A DNA stretch of 64,000 nt from Spirochaetaceae bacterium UBA5556 (GTDB taxonomy: Bacteria > Spirochaetota > Spirochaetia > Treponematales > Rectinemataceae), in contig DIMW01000011.1 in assembly GCA_002425765.1 (NCBI GenBank), positions 79,450-143,449 on the forward strand, in the 5' to 3' direction. The notes under the pieces were generated by a model. That model did not search any database. It was not told the origin of the DNA and saw only the letters and a list, made by a program, of their open reading frames with translations. Position numbers and translations under genes: made by a program. The stretch's first letter is position 1. Every line of letters begins with the position of its first letter. Shown piece by piece: positions 24,409 to 33,758 of this stretch.

Positions 24409-25248
24409 ATGGTAGCGTCAAAGCGATTCGCGCTGAACCGCATCGCGGCGCCGGCACTTGGGCTGGCAGAGTTCTTCGAGATGGCCACCGAGCTGGGAAT
24501 GAGCTCGGTAGAGCTTCGAAACGACATCCGGGACGGTTCGGTCACGGACGGCCTTACAGGGGGAGAGGTTCTCCGCCTCGCGAAGGTGGCCGGCGTACGG
24601 ATCATCACAATCAATGCGCTGCAGCAGTTCAACCTTCCGGGCGCGCGGCCAAGAGCGTTGGACGAGCTGGAAAAGCTGCTCGCGCTCTGCGAAGAAATCG
24701 AATGTCCCGCGCTCGTGCTCTGTCCCAACAACAAACCGGACGACGCCCGAACTCCTGAACGGAAATATCACGACACCGTGGAAGCTCTGAACACATATGC
24801 CCCGCTGTTCTCTGCAGGTAGGATACTGGGCTATATCGAGCCGCTCGGATTTGGAATTTCTTCGCTCTCTTCGGCGGAAACGGCGATCAAGGCCATCGGC
24901 GAGAGCGGCGCTTCGTGCTATCGTGTGCTCATCGACACGTTCCACAGTTATCTCGGTCCCGACAAGCCCGAATTCTTCAACAATTCAAACGTTATTGGTA
25001 AGATAGGGCTCGTCCACATTTCGGGCGTGGAAGCCGGGATAGCGAAATCCGAATTCGCGGACGCGCACCGGGTTCTCCCTGGTCCCGCCGATGTGATGCG
25101 GAGCGCCGCTCTCGTGACCCGACTCGAAAAAGAGGGGTATCGGGGGCTATACTCCTTCGAGCCATTCTCTTCGGAAGTTCAATCTATGGATAAGAAAAAG
25201 CTCGTGGAGGCGCTTCGCGCGAGCATGAATTTCCTCGCCAAAGCGTAA
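24409..25248 (+). CDS. iolI: IolI-like sugar phosphate isomerase/epimerase (TIM barrel)
   Basis: A 279-residue xylose-isomerase-like TIM barrel. It resembles B. subtilis IolI (2-keto-myo-inositol isomerase): SVELRNDIRDG, ITINALQQFN, GYIEPLGFG with a metal Glu, VLIDTFHSYL with metal Asp/His, VHISGVE, and RVLPGPADV. The frame opens at GTG 24391, but GTGAGGA lies just ahead of the ATG at 24409, so that start is chosen. It converts 2-keto-myo-inositol to the 1-keto form, probably for other inositol isomers. Confidence 0.8.
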   Translation: MVASKRFALNRIAAPALGLAEFFEMATELGMSSVELRNDIRDGSVTDGLTGGEVLRLAKVAGVRIITINALQQFNLPGARPRALDELEKLLALCEEIECPALVLCPNNKPDDARTPERKYHDTVEALNTYAPLFSAGRILGYIEPLGFGISSLSSAETAIKAIGESGASCYRVLIDTFHSYLGPDKPEFFNNSNVIGKIGLVHISGVEAGIAKSEFADAHRVLPGPADVMRSAALVTRLEKEGYRGLYSFEPFSSEVQSMDKKKLVEALRASMNFLAKA

Positions 25249-25264
25249 AAAGGAGAAACACATT

Positions 25265-26284
25265 ATGGAAAATAAAATCAACGTCGGAGTCATCGGCGCG
25301 GGACGAATCGGCAAACTTCACATCTCGAATATCGTCTACTACATGCCGGAGGCCCGGGTAAAGACCATCGCGGACGCGAACCTCACGCCGGAAATCGAGC
25401 GCTGGGCCAAGGGCTTGGGCATTCTTAATGTCAGCAAGAACGCCGAGGACATTCTGCGCGACCCGGAAATCTCCGTGGTGATGATCTGTTCTTCGACTAA
25501 TACGCACGCCGATTACATCATAAAAGCGGCGGAAGCGGGCAAGAATATTTTTTGCGAAAAACCCGTGGACCTCACGGTCGAAAAGGTCAAGGCCGCCCTC
25601 GCTGCGGTCAAGAAGGCCGGAGTCCGGCTGCAGATCGGCTTCAACCGCCGCTTCGACCACAACTTCGCGCATGTCCGGGAGCTGGCGAAATCGGGGGCGA
25701 TCGGCCAGGTACAGCTTGTGAAAATCACTTCCCGCGATCCGGCGCCTCCTCCCCTCGCCTACGTCAAGGTTTCGGGCGGCATTTTCCTCGACATGACCAT
25801 CCACGATTTCGATATGGCGCGTTTCCAGGCCGGAAGCGAAGTGGAGGAAGTGTTCGCGGCGGGAGCGGTGCTCGTCGACCCGGAGATCGGAGCCGCCGGC
25901 GATGTCGATACCGCCATCATCACGCTCAAATTCGCGAACGGCGCGCTCGGCGTCATCGATAATTCGCGCAAGGCCGTCTACGGCTACGACCAGAGAGTCG
26001 AGCTCTTCGGTTCGGCCGGCTCAGTCGCGGCCGAAAACGATACTCCCTCTCAGGTCCGCCTGAGCGACACGACCGGCGTCCACGGCGACAAACCACTCTA
26101 TTTCTTCCTAGAGCGCTACAGAGAAGCCTTCGTCTCCGAGATGAAGGCGTTCTTCGGGGCGATCAGCACTGGCAGCGAGACGCCGGTCACCGGCAATGAC
26201 GGGCTCATGGACCTCGCCGTCGGACTCGCGGCGAAGAAATCGCTCGCCGAGCACCGCCCCGTCAAAGTATCCGAAGTGATGTGA
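25265..26284 (+). CDS. iolG: myo-inositol 2-dehydrogenase
   Basis: A 339-residue Gfo/Idh/MocA enzyme, the second in the operon and closer to IolG: NVGVIGAGRIGKLHISNI, then CEKPVDLTVEKV with the catalytic Lys, LQIGFNRRFDHNF, and GGIFLDMTIHDFDMARF with Asp/His. It oxidises myo-inositol to 2-keto-myo-inositol with NAD+, the first step of the pathway. AAAGGAG is well placed before the ATG. Confidence 0.92.
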   Translation: MENKINVGVIGAGRIGKLHISNIVYYMPEARVKTIADANLTPEIERWAKGLGILNVSKNAEDILRDPEISVVMICSSTNTHADYIIKAAEAGKNIFCEKPVDLTVEKVKAALAAVKKAGVRLQIGFNRRFDHNFAHVRELAKSGAIGQVQLVKITSRDPAPPPLAYVKVSGGIFLDMTIHDFDMARFQAGSEVEEVFAAGAVLVDPEIGAAGDVDTAIITLKFANGALGVIDNSRKAVYGYDQRVELFGSAGSVAAENDTPSQVRLSDTTGVHGDKPLYFFLERYREAFVSEMKAFFGAISTGSETPVTGNDGLMDLAVGLAAKKSLAEHRPVKVSEVM

Positions 26285-26291
26285 GCCACAT

Positions 26292-27176
26292 ATGGTACTG
26301 CATCACTCGGGAGATTACGCGGAAGGGTACGAGCTCCTTGTGCTGAGGGACAGCGAAAAGACGAACATGATGATGGATTTCGCTTCCCTGTGCCTGAAAG
26401 AGGACGCCATATGGCATTCTCATTCAAAAGATGAACGGGCGCTGCTTCTCGCCGAGGGCTCTGTCGAGATAAGGGTCGGCGAAAAGGTCGAATGGTTCGG
26501 CGCGGACGAGGGTCTGACGGCCGGCCGCGCTCCGGTCTCCATTGCGTGGCTCGCGGACAAAGGGACGCGGATCCGTGCTTCGCGCGCCAGCCTTTTAGAC
26601 GAAAATCCCGCCGTCCTGCACGTGCCCGCGGGAACAGACGTTGAAGTCAGGGCGCTCTCGGAGCGGGCCTTACTCTACGTCACCGCCACGGTCAACGAAA
26701 CCCCTTTCATTCCTCGGCTCTATCTTCCCTATGAATGCCAAGTCGAATATCGCAATGAAGGTACGATGCAGGGAACCGCAACGCGCATTGTCCGCACAGT
26801 GTTCAACAAGAGCAATGCCCCCTGGTCCAATCTCGTCCTGGGCGAGGACGTCAACCTGCCGGGTCGCTGGTCGAGCTACCCCGCGCACCATCATCCCCAG
26901 CCTGAAATTTACCACTATCGGTTCTTCCCCGAGCAGGGCTTCGGCATGACGGCGCTGGGGACAGAGGCGTATCAACTGCATGATCGCGACACGCTTCTCA
27001 TCACGGACAATAAAGATCATCCTCAGGTCGCCGCCCCAGGGTACGCGATGTGGTACCTCTGGGTTATTCGCCATATCGAGGGGAATCCCTACATCTCGCC
27101 GGAATTCAATCCGGACCATGTATGGGTCGATCAGGGAGGAGCGAACATTTGGGAGATGAAGCGAGCGGAGCGCTGA
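26292..27176 (+). CDS. iolB: 5-deoxy-glucuronate isomerase
   Basis: A 294-residue bicupin. It isomerises 5-deoxy-D-glucuronate to 2-deoxy-5-keto-D-gluconate. Family blocks include WSNLVLGEDVNLPGRWSSY, then YPAHHHPQPEIYHYRFFPEQGFG with metal His and Glu, and AMWYLWVIRHIEGNPY near the end. The start is ATG; the ribosome site is weak, so coupling to iolG (8-base gap) is likely. Confidence 0.93.
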   Translation: MVLHHSGDYAEGYELLVLRDSEKTNMMMDFASLCLKEDAIWHSHSKDERALLLAEGSVEIRVGEKVEWFGADEGLTAGRAPVSIAWLADKGTRIRASRASLLDENPAVLHVPAGTDVEVRALSERALLYVTATVNETPFIPRLYLPYECQVEYRNEGTMQGTATRIVRTVFNKSNAPWSNLVLGEDVNLPGRWSSYPAHHHPQPEIYHYRFFPEQGFGMTALGTEAYQLHDRDTLLITDNKDHPQVAAPGYAMWYLWVIRHIEGNPYISPEFNPDHVWVDQGGANIWEMKRAER

Positions 27177-27270
27177 GACAAGCCCCCACACACCAAACTC
27201 GCTTTTTTTGCCCACGACTTAAGGAAAATTCGTTGCACTCCTGCCGGAACGCAACGGGAAAGAGGTTGCT

Positions 27271-29136
27271 ATGGAAACAGTTCGATTGACCGTCGGTCAG
27301 GCTATCGTAAAATTCCTCGACAATCAGTTTGTGGAATTCGACGGAAAAGTCGAGAAATTTGTTGGCGGCGTCATCGGCATTTTTGGACATGGCGTCGTGG
27401 TGGGTCTTGGAGAGGCGCTCGCCGCCCCCGGCCATGGCCTTCCTTTCATTCAGGCAAAAAATGAACAGGGTGCCGGCCATGTCGCCATCGGTTACGCGAA
27501 GCAGAATAATCGCCGGAAAATCATGGCGGTCACGAGCTCGATCGGCCCCGGCGCGCTCAACATGGTGACCGCCGCCGGAACCGCGACGGTCAACCATATA
27601 CCCGTGCTCTTTCTTCCAGGTGATGTATTCGCCGACCGCCAGCCCGACCCGGTCCTTCAGCAACTCGAAGTGCCGCACGACTACACGGTCAGCGCCAACG
27701 ACGCCTTCCGCCCCATAAGCCGGTACTTCGACCGGATCACGAGGCCGGAGCAGGTAATGACGGCTTTTCTCCACGCGATGACCATACTCACCGATCCGGC
27801 GCAGGGCGGCGCGGTGACCATCGCGCTCCCCCAGGACGTACAGGGAGAAGCATACGATTATCCTGTCGAGTTCTTCGACCAGCGGATACACCACATTGAG
27901 CGGCGCCCGCCGACCAGCGCCCAGACTTCCCGCGTGGCGGACCTCATCAGAGCATCTGACAAACCTTACATCATCTGCGGCGGCGGAGTCCGCTACTCGG
28001 AGGCCGGCCGCGCGCTCGCCGATTTCTGCAAAAAATTCGGTATTCCTTTCGGTGAGACGCAGGCGGGCAAAGGCTCTATCCCCTGGGATCACCCCTGCAA
28101 CCTGTCCGGCATCGGCGTGACGGGGAGCCTCGCCGCGAACCGCCTCGCGAAAGAGACCGATCTCGTAATCGGCGTCGGCACGAGGTTCGGCGACTTCACC
28201 ACCTGCTCGAAATGGCTCTTCCAGAACCCCAGGGTTAAATTCATCGCGATAAACATCGCGCCCTTCGATGCCTATAAGATGAACGCCGAACCCGTCATCG
28301 CCGACGCGAAGCTCACGCTCGCGGCGGTCGGCCGCGCGCTCGGCGCTTCGGGGTACAAAGCCGGCTGGGGCGAAGCCATCGCAAGGGCTCGCGAAGAATG
28401 GGCCCGCGAGGTCGATTCGCTCTATACCCAGGAAGACCCGGCGGGATTGAGTCAGATCCGCGTCATCGGCGAGCTCAACGATGTGCTGCTGCCCAAGAAC
28501 GCGGTAGTCGTCTCGGGCTCCGGCTCCATACCGAGCGATATGCAGAGAACCTGGCGCACGCGCACGCCCGGCACGTACCACATGGAATACGGCTTCTCCT
28601 GCATGGGCTATGAAATCGCGGCCTCTCTCGGCTGCAAACTGGCGATGCCAGAACGCGAGTGCGTCGCCATCGTGGGAGACGGGGCCTACACCATGCTCCA
28701 CACCGAACTCCTCACCGCCGTCCAGGAAGGCAAAAAGATCGTCGTGGTGGTCTGCGACAACTCGGGCTTCCAGTGCATCGACAACCTGCAGCACAGCCAA
28801 GGCATCGCGCACTTCGCGAACGAGTGGCGCGCCCGGGACCCCGAGACCGGCCTCCTTGCCGGCGATCAGGTCCCTGTCGACTTCGCCAAAAACGCGGAGA
28901 GCTGGGGGGCCCTCGGCCTCAGCGCCCGCACGGTCGAAGAGTTCAGGAAGGCCGTCCGCCGCGCCCTGCGCGCGAAAAAACCGGTCGTGATCCACGCGCG
29001 GGTCTCGCCAAAATCCATGACGCAAGGGTACGAATCCTGGTGGCGTGTCGGCACCGCGGAAGTGTCGGCCAATCCGGGCGTAGTCCGGGCCGCACGAGAA
29101 ATGAAGGATGAACTGAAAAAGGCTCGCAAATTCTGA
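27271..29136 (+). CDS. iolD: 3D-(3,5/4)-trihydroxycyclohexane-1,2-dione acylhydrolase
   Basis: A 621-residue thiamine-diphosphate enzyme that opens the ring of the diketone made by IolE. The activating Glu is in KNEQGAGHVAIGYAKQ. The ThDP site is the GDGAYTMLHTEL block followed by CDNSGFQCIDNLQ. The mid-domain has FGETQAGKGSIPWDHP. Length matches IolD. The 94 bases before it contain a small GTTGC/GCAAC repeat but no clear promoter; AGAGG precedes the ATG. Confidence 0.95.
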   Translation: METVRLTVGQAIVKFLDNQFVEFDGKVEKFVGGVIGIFGHGVVVGLGEALAAPGHGLPFIQAKNEQGAGHVAIGYAKQNNRRKIMAVTSSIGPGALNMVTAAGTATVNHIPVLFLPGDVFADRQPDPVLQQLEVPHDYTVSANDAFRPISRYFDRITRPEQVMTAFLHAMTILTDPAQGGAVTIALPQDVQGEAYDYPVEFFDQRIHHIERRPPTSAQTSRVADLIRASDKPYIICGGGVRYSEAGRALADFCKKFGIPFGETQAGKGSIPWDHPCNLSGIGVTGSLAANRLAKETDLVIGVGTRFGDFTTCSKWLFQNPRVKFIAINIAPFDAYKMNAEPVIADAKLTLAAVGRALGASGYKAGWGEAIARAREEWAREVDSLYTQEDPAGLSQIRVIGELNDVLLPKNAVVVSGSGSIPSDMQRTWRTRTPGTYHMEYGFSCMGYEIAASLGCKLAMPERECVAIVGDGAYTMLHTELLTAVQEGKKIVVVVCDNSGFQCIDNLQHSQGIAHFANEWRARDPETGLLAGDQVPVDFAKNAESWGALGLSARTVEEFRKAVRRALRAKKPVVIHARVSPKSMTQGYESWWRVGTAEVSANPGVVRAAREMKDELKKARKF

Positions 29137-29145
29137 GGAGGCTAT

Positions 29146-30033
29146 ATGGACAAAAAGATCAGGCTGGCCATCGCCCCGATTGGCTGGACCAACGACGACA
29201 TGCCGGAGCTCGGCGGAGAGATACCCTTCGAGCAGTGCGTGTCGGAGATGGCTCTCGCGGGGTTCGAGGGCAGCGAGGTCGGCAACAAATATCCGCGCGA
29301 TCCGGAGAAGCTCAACAAGGCACTGAAGATGCGCGGGCTCACGATATGCAACGCGTGGTTTTCTTCATTTTTGACGACAAAGCCGCTCGCGGAAGTCGAG
29401 CGCGAATTCGTGCGGCAGTGCGACTTTCTGTACGCGGTGGGGGCGCGGGTGATCGGCGCGGCTGAACAGGGCAATTCCATACAGGGGAAACCCTTGCCTG
29501 TCTTCGACGCGAAACCCCGTTTCACCGACGATGAATGGAAGCGCCTCACCGACGGGCTCAACCACCTCGGCGCCATCGCCAAGCGGAAGGGCATGCAGCT
29601 CACCTACCACCACCACATGGGCACGGGTGTCCAGACCACCGAGGAGATCGATCGCTTTATGGAGATGACCGATCCCGAGCTCGTCGGGCTCCTGTACGAC
29701 ACCGGACATCTCGTGTTCTCCGGAGAGGACCACCTGACGATCCTGAAAAAGTATGTGAAGCGCGTCAAACACGTGCACCTCAAGAACGTACGCTTCAATA
29801 TGCTCGAAAGGGCCAAACGTGAAAAATGGAGTTTTCTGCAGGCGGTCCGCAATGGCGCGTTCACGGTGCCGGGGGACGGAGGTCTGGATTTCAGCCCCGT
29901 GTTCGAAACGCTGAAAAGCGCGGGCTATACGGGATGGTGGGTGGTCGAGGCCGAGCAGGACCCCGCGGTGGCCAACCCGCTGGAATACGCGTTGATCGCG
30001 CGCCGCTACATTAAGGAAAAAGCGGGAATTTAA
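29146..30033 (+). CDS. iolE: myo-inosose-2 dehydratase
   Basis: A 295-residue TIM-barrel dehydratase. It removes water from 2-keto-myo-inositol to give the diketone used by IolD. It opens with IRLAIAPIGWTNDDMPELG, then GFEGSEVGNKYP. LTYHHHMGTGVQT and LLYDTGHLVF hold metal ligands, and VHLKNVR and WWVVEAEQDP are also typical. GAGGAGG precedes the ATG, nine bases after iolD. It is the last gene of the operon; a terminator follows. Genes for iolC, iolJ and iolA are not in the window. Confidence 0.95.
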   Translation: MDKKIRLAIAPIGWTNDDMPELGGEIPFEQCVSEMALAGFEGSEVGNKYPRDPEKLNKALKMRGLTICNAWFSSFLTTKPLAEVEREFVRQCDFLYAVGARVIGAAEQGNSIQGKPLPVFDAKPRFTDDEWKRLTDGLNHLGAIAKRKGMQLTYHHHMGTGVQTTEEIDRFMEMTDPELVGLLYDTGHLVFSGEDHLTILKKYVKRVKHVHLKNVRFNMLERAKREKWSFLQAVRNGAFTVPGDGGLDFSPVFETLKSAGYTGWWVVEAEQDPAVANPLEYALIARRYIKEKAGI

Positions 30034-30090
30034 GGCGCGCATGCACCCTGCCGGTCGACGCCCCCACTGGTCTGCCCCAGCACACACTTA

Positions 30091-30114
30091 GGCCGCCCCC
30101 GGGGCGGCTTTTTT
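30091..30114 (+). terminator. Rho-independent terminator of the inositol operon
   Basis: GCCGCCCC-C-GGGGCGGC followed by six T. It has a short loop but a very strong stem, and lies 58 bases after iolE. Confidence 0.9.
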
Positions 30115-30141
30115 GACCCTTTCGGGTTTTCATGATATAAT
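30113..30141 (+). promoter_or_regulatory. promoter of the trpR-like gene
   Basis: TTGACC (30113-30118), 17 bases, TATAAT (30136-30141). The -35 begins inside the T-run of the upstream terminator. Predicted start is about 30147-30149, at or just before the ATG at 30150. Confidence 0.75.
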
Positions 30142-30149
30142 AAATCAAT

Positions 30150-30452
30150 ATGCCAAGAGATCCTGAACTTATGCGGGCGTGTATCGCCGAGATGTCAAAA
30201 GCCCTTGAAGGTTCCGACGCAGCGCTCATCGAACAGTTTTTTTATCAACTTTTTACCGCCGCCGAAGCGGATGAAATGGCAAAACGCTGGGCACTCGTCA
30301 AAGAACTCGCACATGGCACACCGCAGCGTAAAATCGCCGCACGGCTGGGTCTGTCGCTCTGTAAAATCACCCGTGGCTCGAAAGAACTCAAAAAACCTGG
30401 CTCAGCATTCCGACAACTCCTCGACAAGCTCCCGCCCTCGCCGGTATCCTGA
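30150..30452 (+). CDS. trpR: Trp repressor family protein
   Basis: A 100-residue helical DNA-binding protein of the TrpR family. The helix-turn-helix region is GTPQRKIAARLGLSLCKITRGSKELKK, in which ITRGS corresponds to the tryptophan/DNA contact segment of E. coli TrpR. The N-terminal dimer helices are ALIEQFFYQLFTAAEADEMAKRW. There is no ribosome site before the ATG and the promoter -10 ends 8 bases upstream, so the mRNA may be leaderless; ATG 30171 is an alternative start. No trp gene or trp operator is seen nearby, so its target and effector are unproven. Confidence 0.85.
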   Translation: MPRDPELMRACIAEMSKALEGSDAALIEQFFYQLFTAAEADEMAKRWALVKELAHGTPQRKIAARLGLSLCKITRGSKELKKPGSAFRQLLDKLPPSPVS

Positions 30453-30457
30453 TCATT

Positions 30458-31042
30458 ATGGAAATTCCGCTCAGGCTTGTCAGCCGCAAAGATGGCTCTC
30501 TTTTTTACGGCATTCCCCTCTCTTTCCGTATCATGATGGGAGGGATGCTGGCCTTGATAGGTGGCGCGATCGTACTGGAGAAATTCCAGATAGGCCCTCT
30601 GGGCTGGATTGCGGTGCTTCTTCTCTTGCTAGGCTTCGTCTATAAAGAAGACTGGCTTTTCGATGCGACAAACAAGACGATAAATGGTCTCGTAGGTTTT
30701 TACCCGGTGCTCAAGAAAACGAATCTCGCCTTCGAGGAGGTGGCCTATATTCAGCTCGCGGCTTTTTCCAAAGGTACCGTCCCCGGCAGCGCGGAAGAAA
30801 AATCTTCCGACCGCGAAGCATTTAACGAAATGCGAGGCGATGGTTCGAAGAGCGGGCTGAAGAGCGGCTTCGAGATATTCCAAAGAAAAAAACTGTATAT
30901 CGCGATGCTGCTCGTTACGAAAAACGAAGAACATTACCTGCTCGACATGGTTCCCGCGCGCCGGGCCTCGCGTCTTTCAAACTCGGGCCGGGCGCTCTCC
31001 GCGCTGATCGGCTGCACATTTCTTGAAAATCTGCCGGAGTGA
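30458..31042 (+). CDS. small membrane protein of unknown function
   Basis: A 194-residue protein with two close membrane helices (residues 22-42 and 46-65, in MMGGMLALIGGAIVL and GWIAVLLLLLGFVY) followed by a soluble C-terminal domain of 125 residues. I do not recognise a family; the arrangement resembles PH-like or YcxB-type small membrane proteins. It starts 5 bases after the trpR-like stop, so it is probably coupled to it. It is convergent with the restriction gene. Confidence 0.7.
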   Translation: MEIPLRLVSRKDGSLFYGIPLSFRIMMGGMLALIGGAIVLEKFQIGPLGWIAVLLLLLGFVYKEDWLFDATNKTINGLVGFYPVLKKTNLAFEEVAYIQLAAFSKGTVPGSAEEKSSDREAFNEMRGDGSKSGLKSGFEIFQRKKLYIAMLLVTKNEEHYLLDMVPARRASRLSNSGRALSALIGCTFLENLPE

Positions 31043-31082
31043 CTTGAATGAACAGACGGGAATCTGTGTCATCGGGTACCCC

Positions 31083-33758
31083 TCATGTCGCGTACTGCGC
31101 CAGAAGAGCGTCCAGCTCCATATTCTCTCTTACGGCGTCGTGAGGGACACGCGCGTAGCGCCACGGTTTGAGTCCGTAGGCGCGAGCGTGATCCGAGGCA
31201 TAACGGCACCATGAAACAGCCGCCTCTTTTTTCGCCACGACATCGGCGGCCATCACGTCCTTCGCCGCCTTCGTCTCGGCCATCCAAATGGCGGCATCAG
31301 TCTCGACGACGAAGTCCGGGACATACTCGAGCTGCTCATTATTAATGGCGGATCGGTACCAAATTGTGAATTGTCCCTTGGCCGGCTTCATCCAGCGCAC
31401 TGAATCCCGATCGCAGAGGATCGCAAAACGGCGCTCAGTGTCGGACTGAAACTTCTGAAAGTCGTAGAGACAGCGGGAGAAGCCGGTGAACACATACTGA
31501 TCGATGTTCTTCTTATCATCGATCGTTGTGCGGAAATCCAGGATACCGTCGTCTCCACGAACCGTGAAGGCGCATTCCTTGATCTCCGTGAAACCACGGC
31601 TCACGACCGCCTCATATTCCGCGGCATTGTCCAGCCTGTGGGCCGACATCTGGGCGTGGACATAGTCCCCGACGCGCTTCTGGTGGTACGAAAGGATATT
31701 CCGGATATCTTGATCATCCCACCTTTTCCTGAAGGCCGCCACCACTTGTCCCGCGAGATCGTAGAGCAGATCGGCATGATCGTCGTAGGAAATGTCGTCG
31801 AAGTCCATGAGGCTGCGGACAATGTAGTTTTCGAGCCGCTCCTCGGCGTCGTCGGGATTCTGAAGGGAGAGAGCAAAGCGCTCCCGGGTTCTGAGGTGCT
31901 GGATGAGCACTTCCCTGCTCGGAGGCTGAAGGCTCTCGAGCGGGGCGCAGTCCAAGGCGAAGGGACTCCAACCGACCTGAGCCCCTCCTTTCGGCAGCAC
32001 GATGATTCTGGGTATGTCGATACTCTTTTTCTGGATGGTGTCGATGACCTCTTTCGTAAGCGCGGGTATATCGGGAGCATCCTGGAAGTCCAGCTCGCCG
32101 CCCGGATGGTAACGTTCGGCGACCTCGGCGGCGATCGTCGCCGAGACCCCCGGCTTACTGAGGTCAGCCGATGAGGCGAGGCGGCCGCCCATGCGCGCCG
32201 CGTAGTCGGCCACGACCTTGAGCGCCAGATCGGCGACGCGCTGCTTGTTCGTGGAGCGCTCGCCATCATTTTCGGAACTCAGGCCCAGACTCGTCCGTAC
32301 GACGCTCGAGCCGACGACGATCTTCGGCGCTTTCCCCTTGGTTTCGGGGTCCAGGACAATGCGCTGAATCCTGATTACCGAGCCGGGACGATTGGCCTCG
32401 TCGATTATTTCTTGGAATCGGTCGTGGGCGATTATGTTGAGCCTATCTACGGTGGAGACACCTGTGCGCTTTCCGTAAGGGAGCCTAAGACCTCGGCCGA
32501 TCGACTGCTCGACGAGAGTCCGCGCGTTCGCGGCCCGCAAGGGCACAATGGTGTAGAGGTTCGTGACATCCCACCCTTCCTTCAACATGTTTACATGGAT
32601 GACGATCTCCGTCGAATCGTCAGTCTTCTCCACTGCAAGAAGACGCGTGATCATCAACTCTTCCTCGGCGCCCGTCCTGGATGAATCGACTTGTATTATT
32701 TTCCCCCGATAGCGTCCCTCAAAAAACTGATCCGATTCCATGAATTTGATGAGGCTGGAGGCGTGGGTGGTGTCCCTGGCTATAACGAGAATGAAAGGCT
32801 TGACCCGAGGGAGCCCTGAATTTTTCGCCCATGTGGCGAGCTCAATCTTCGTGGCCTCGTGTACGCGCACCGCATCCTCAAGCTTTATCTTCTCGATCTG
32901 CGCGGCGTTGAACTGTGTGGAATCGAAGTTTTTCTGGGTAACAACCGCGGGCTCTTTCACGAAACCATCTTCCATCGCCCTGGCGAGAGGATAATCGTAG
33001 ATTACATTCCGGAAAGGAGTCTGCCCTTTGGCATTCTCCACAAACGGCGTGGCGGTGAGCTCCAGGCCGAGAATAGGCTTGAGCTCATTTATGGAGGCCA
33101 TACCTGCCGATGCCCGGTAGCGGTGAGATTCATCCATGAGGACGACGAGATCAGGCAATGAACGGAGATACTCGAAATAGCTCTCCCCAAGGTATTCGTG
33201 CAATCTTCGGAAACGGGGAATGGCGTTCCTGGCCGCTCCCTGCTTGGACTTCTTGTCGGTTATCTTGGAGATGTTGAAGATGTTGATGTGTACGCCCGTC
33301 TCAAAGAGTTCGTCCTTCCGTATACCGATCCCGCTCTCATAGTTATCTCCGGTGATGATGAGGGGTGGATTCACCGCAAATTCGGCTATGCCGCGGAACA
33401 CATACTTCGCGCCTGCGGGACTGAAGTCGGCGATGAGCTTGTCGTAGATGGTCAGGCTTGGGGCCAGGACAAAAAAGTTATTGATTCCCCTGGCGAGGTG
33501 AAGCCACGTGATGAAGGCCCCCATGAGTCTCGTCTTGCCCACGCCTGTCGCCAAGGCGAAGCAGAGCGAGGGGAAGTCGCGCTCAAAGTCGGTCACATTT
33601 GGAAATTCGTTCCGTACCGCGGCAAGGGAGTCCTGGATGCGGGCATCCTTGGAGGGAGGCGCGATCTCGCAGACACGGGCGAGAATTTCCAGCGAACGCC
33701 GCTGTGGTTCCCGAAGGGAGAGACGGCCCGAGATGGTGTTCACAATGCGATCAGTCAT
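31083..33758 (-). CDS. res: type III restriction enzyme, Res subunit (helicase-nuclease)
   Basis: An 891-residue restriction subunit. The SF2 helicase core has FALATGVGKTRLMGAF (Walker A), VVLMDESHRYRA (a DEAD-like box as DESH), LGLELTATPFVENA, and EQSIGRGLRLPYGKRTG (motif VI). The C-terminus carries the endonuclease motif with Asp in YVPDFVVE followed by WMAETKAA, i.e. a PD-(D/E)xK fold with ETK. It needs the Mod subunit to recognise DNA. The ATG overlaps the end of the AlbA_2 gene. It is the last gene of the island. Confidence 0.92.
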   Translation of the reverse strand: MTDRIVNTISGRLSLREPQRRSLEILARVCEIAPPSKDARIQDSLAAVRNEFPNVTDFERDFPSLCFALATGVGKTRLMGAFITWLHLARGINNFFVLAPSLTIYDKLIADFSPAGAKYVFRGIAEFAVNPPLIITGDNYESGIGIRKDELFETGVHINIFNISKITDKKSKQGAARNAIPRFRRLHEYLGESYFEYLRSLPDLVVLMDESHRYRASAGMASINELKPILGLELTATPFVENAKGQTPFRNVIYDYPLARAMEDGFVKEPAVVTQKNFDSTQFNAAQIEKIKLEDAVRVHEATKIELATWAKNSGLPRVKPFILVIARDTTHASSLIKFMESDQFFEGRYRGKIIQVDSSRTGAEEELMITRLLAVEKTDDSTEIVIHVNMLKEGWDVTNLYTIVPLRAANARTLVEQSIGRGLRLPYGKRTGVSTVDRLNIIAHDRFQEIIDEANRPGSVIRIQRIVLDPETKGKAPKIVVGSSVVRTSLGLSSENDGERSTNKQRVADLALKVVADYAARMGGRLASSADLSKPGVSATIAAEVAERYHPGGELDFQDAPDIPALTKEVIDTIQKKSIDIPRIIVLPKGGAQVGWSPFALDCAPLESLQPPSREVLIQHLRTRERFALSLQNPDDAEERLENYIVRSLMDFDDISYDDHADLLYDLAGQVVAAFRKRWDDQDIRNILSYHQKRVGDYVHAQMSAHRLDNAAEYEAVVSRGFTEIKECAFTVRGDDGILDFRTTIDDKKNIDQYVFTGFSRCLYDFQKFQSDTERRFAILCDRDSVRWMKPAKGQFTIWYRSAINNEQLEYVPDFVVETDAAIWMAETKAAKDVMAADVVAKKEAAVSWCRYASDHARAYGLKPWRYARVPHDAVRENMELDALLAQYAT

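Noticed and set aside
27106..29025. 639-codon minus-strand open frame opposite iolD
   Set aside because: Shadow of iolD caused by codon bias; no homology or ribosome site.
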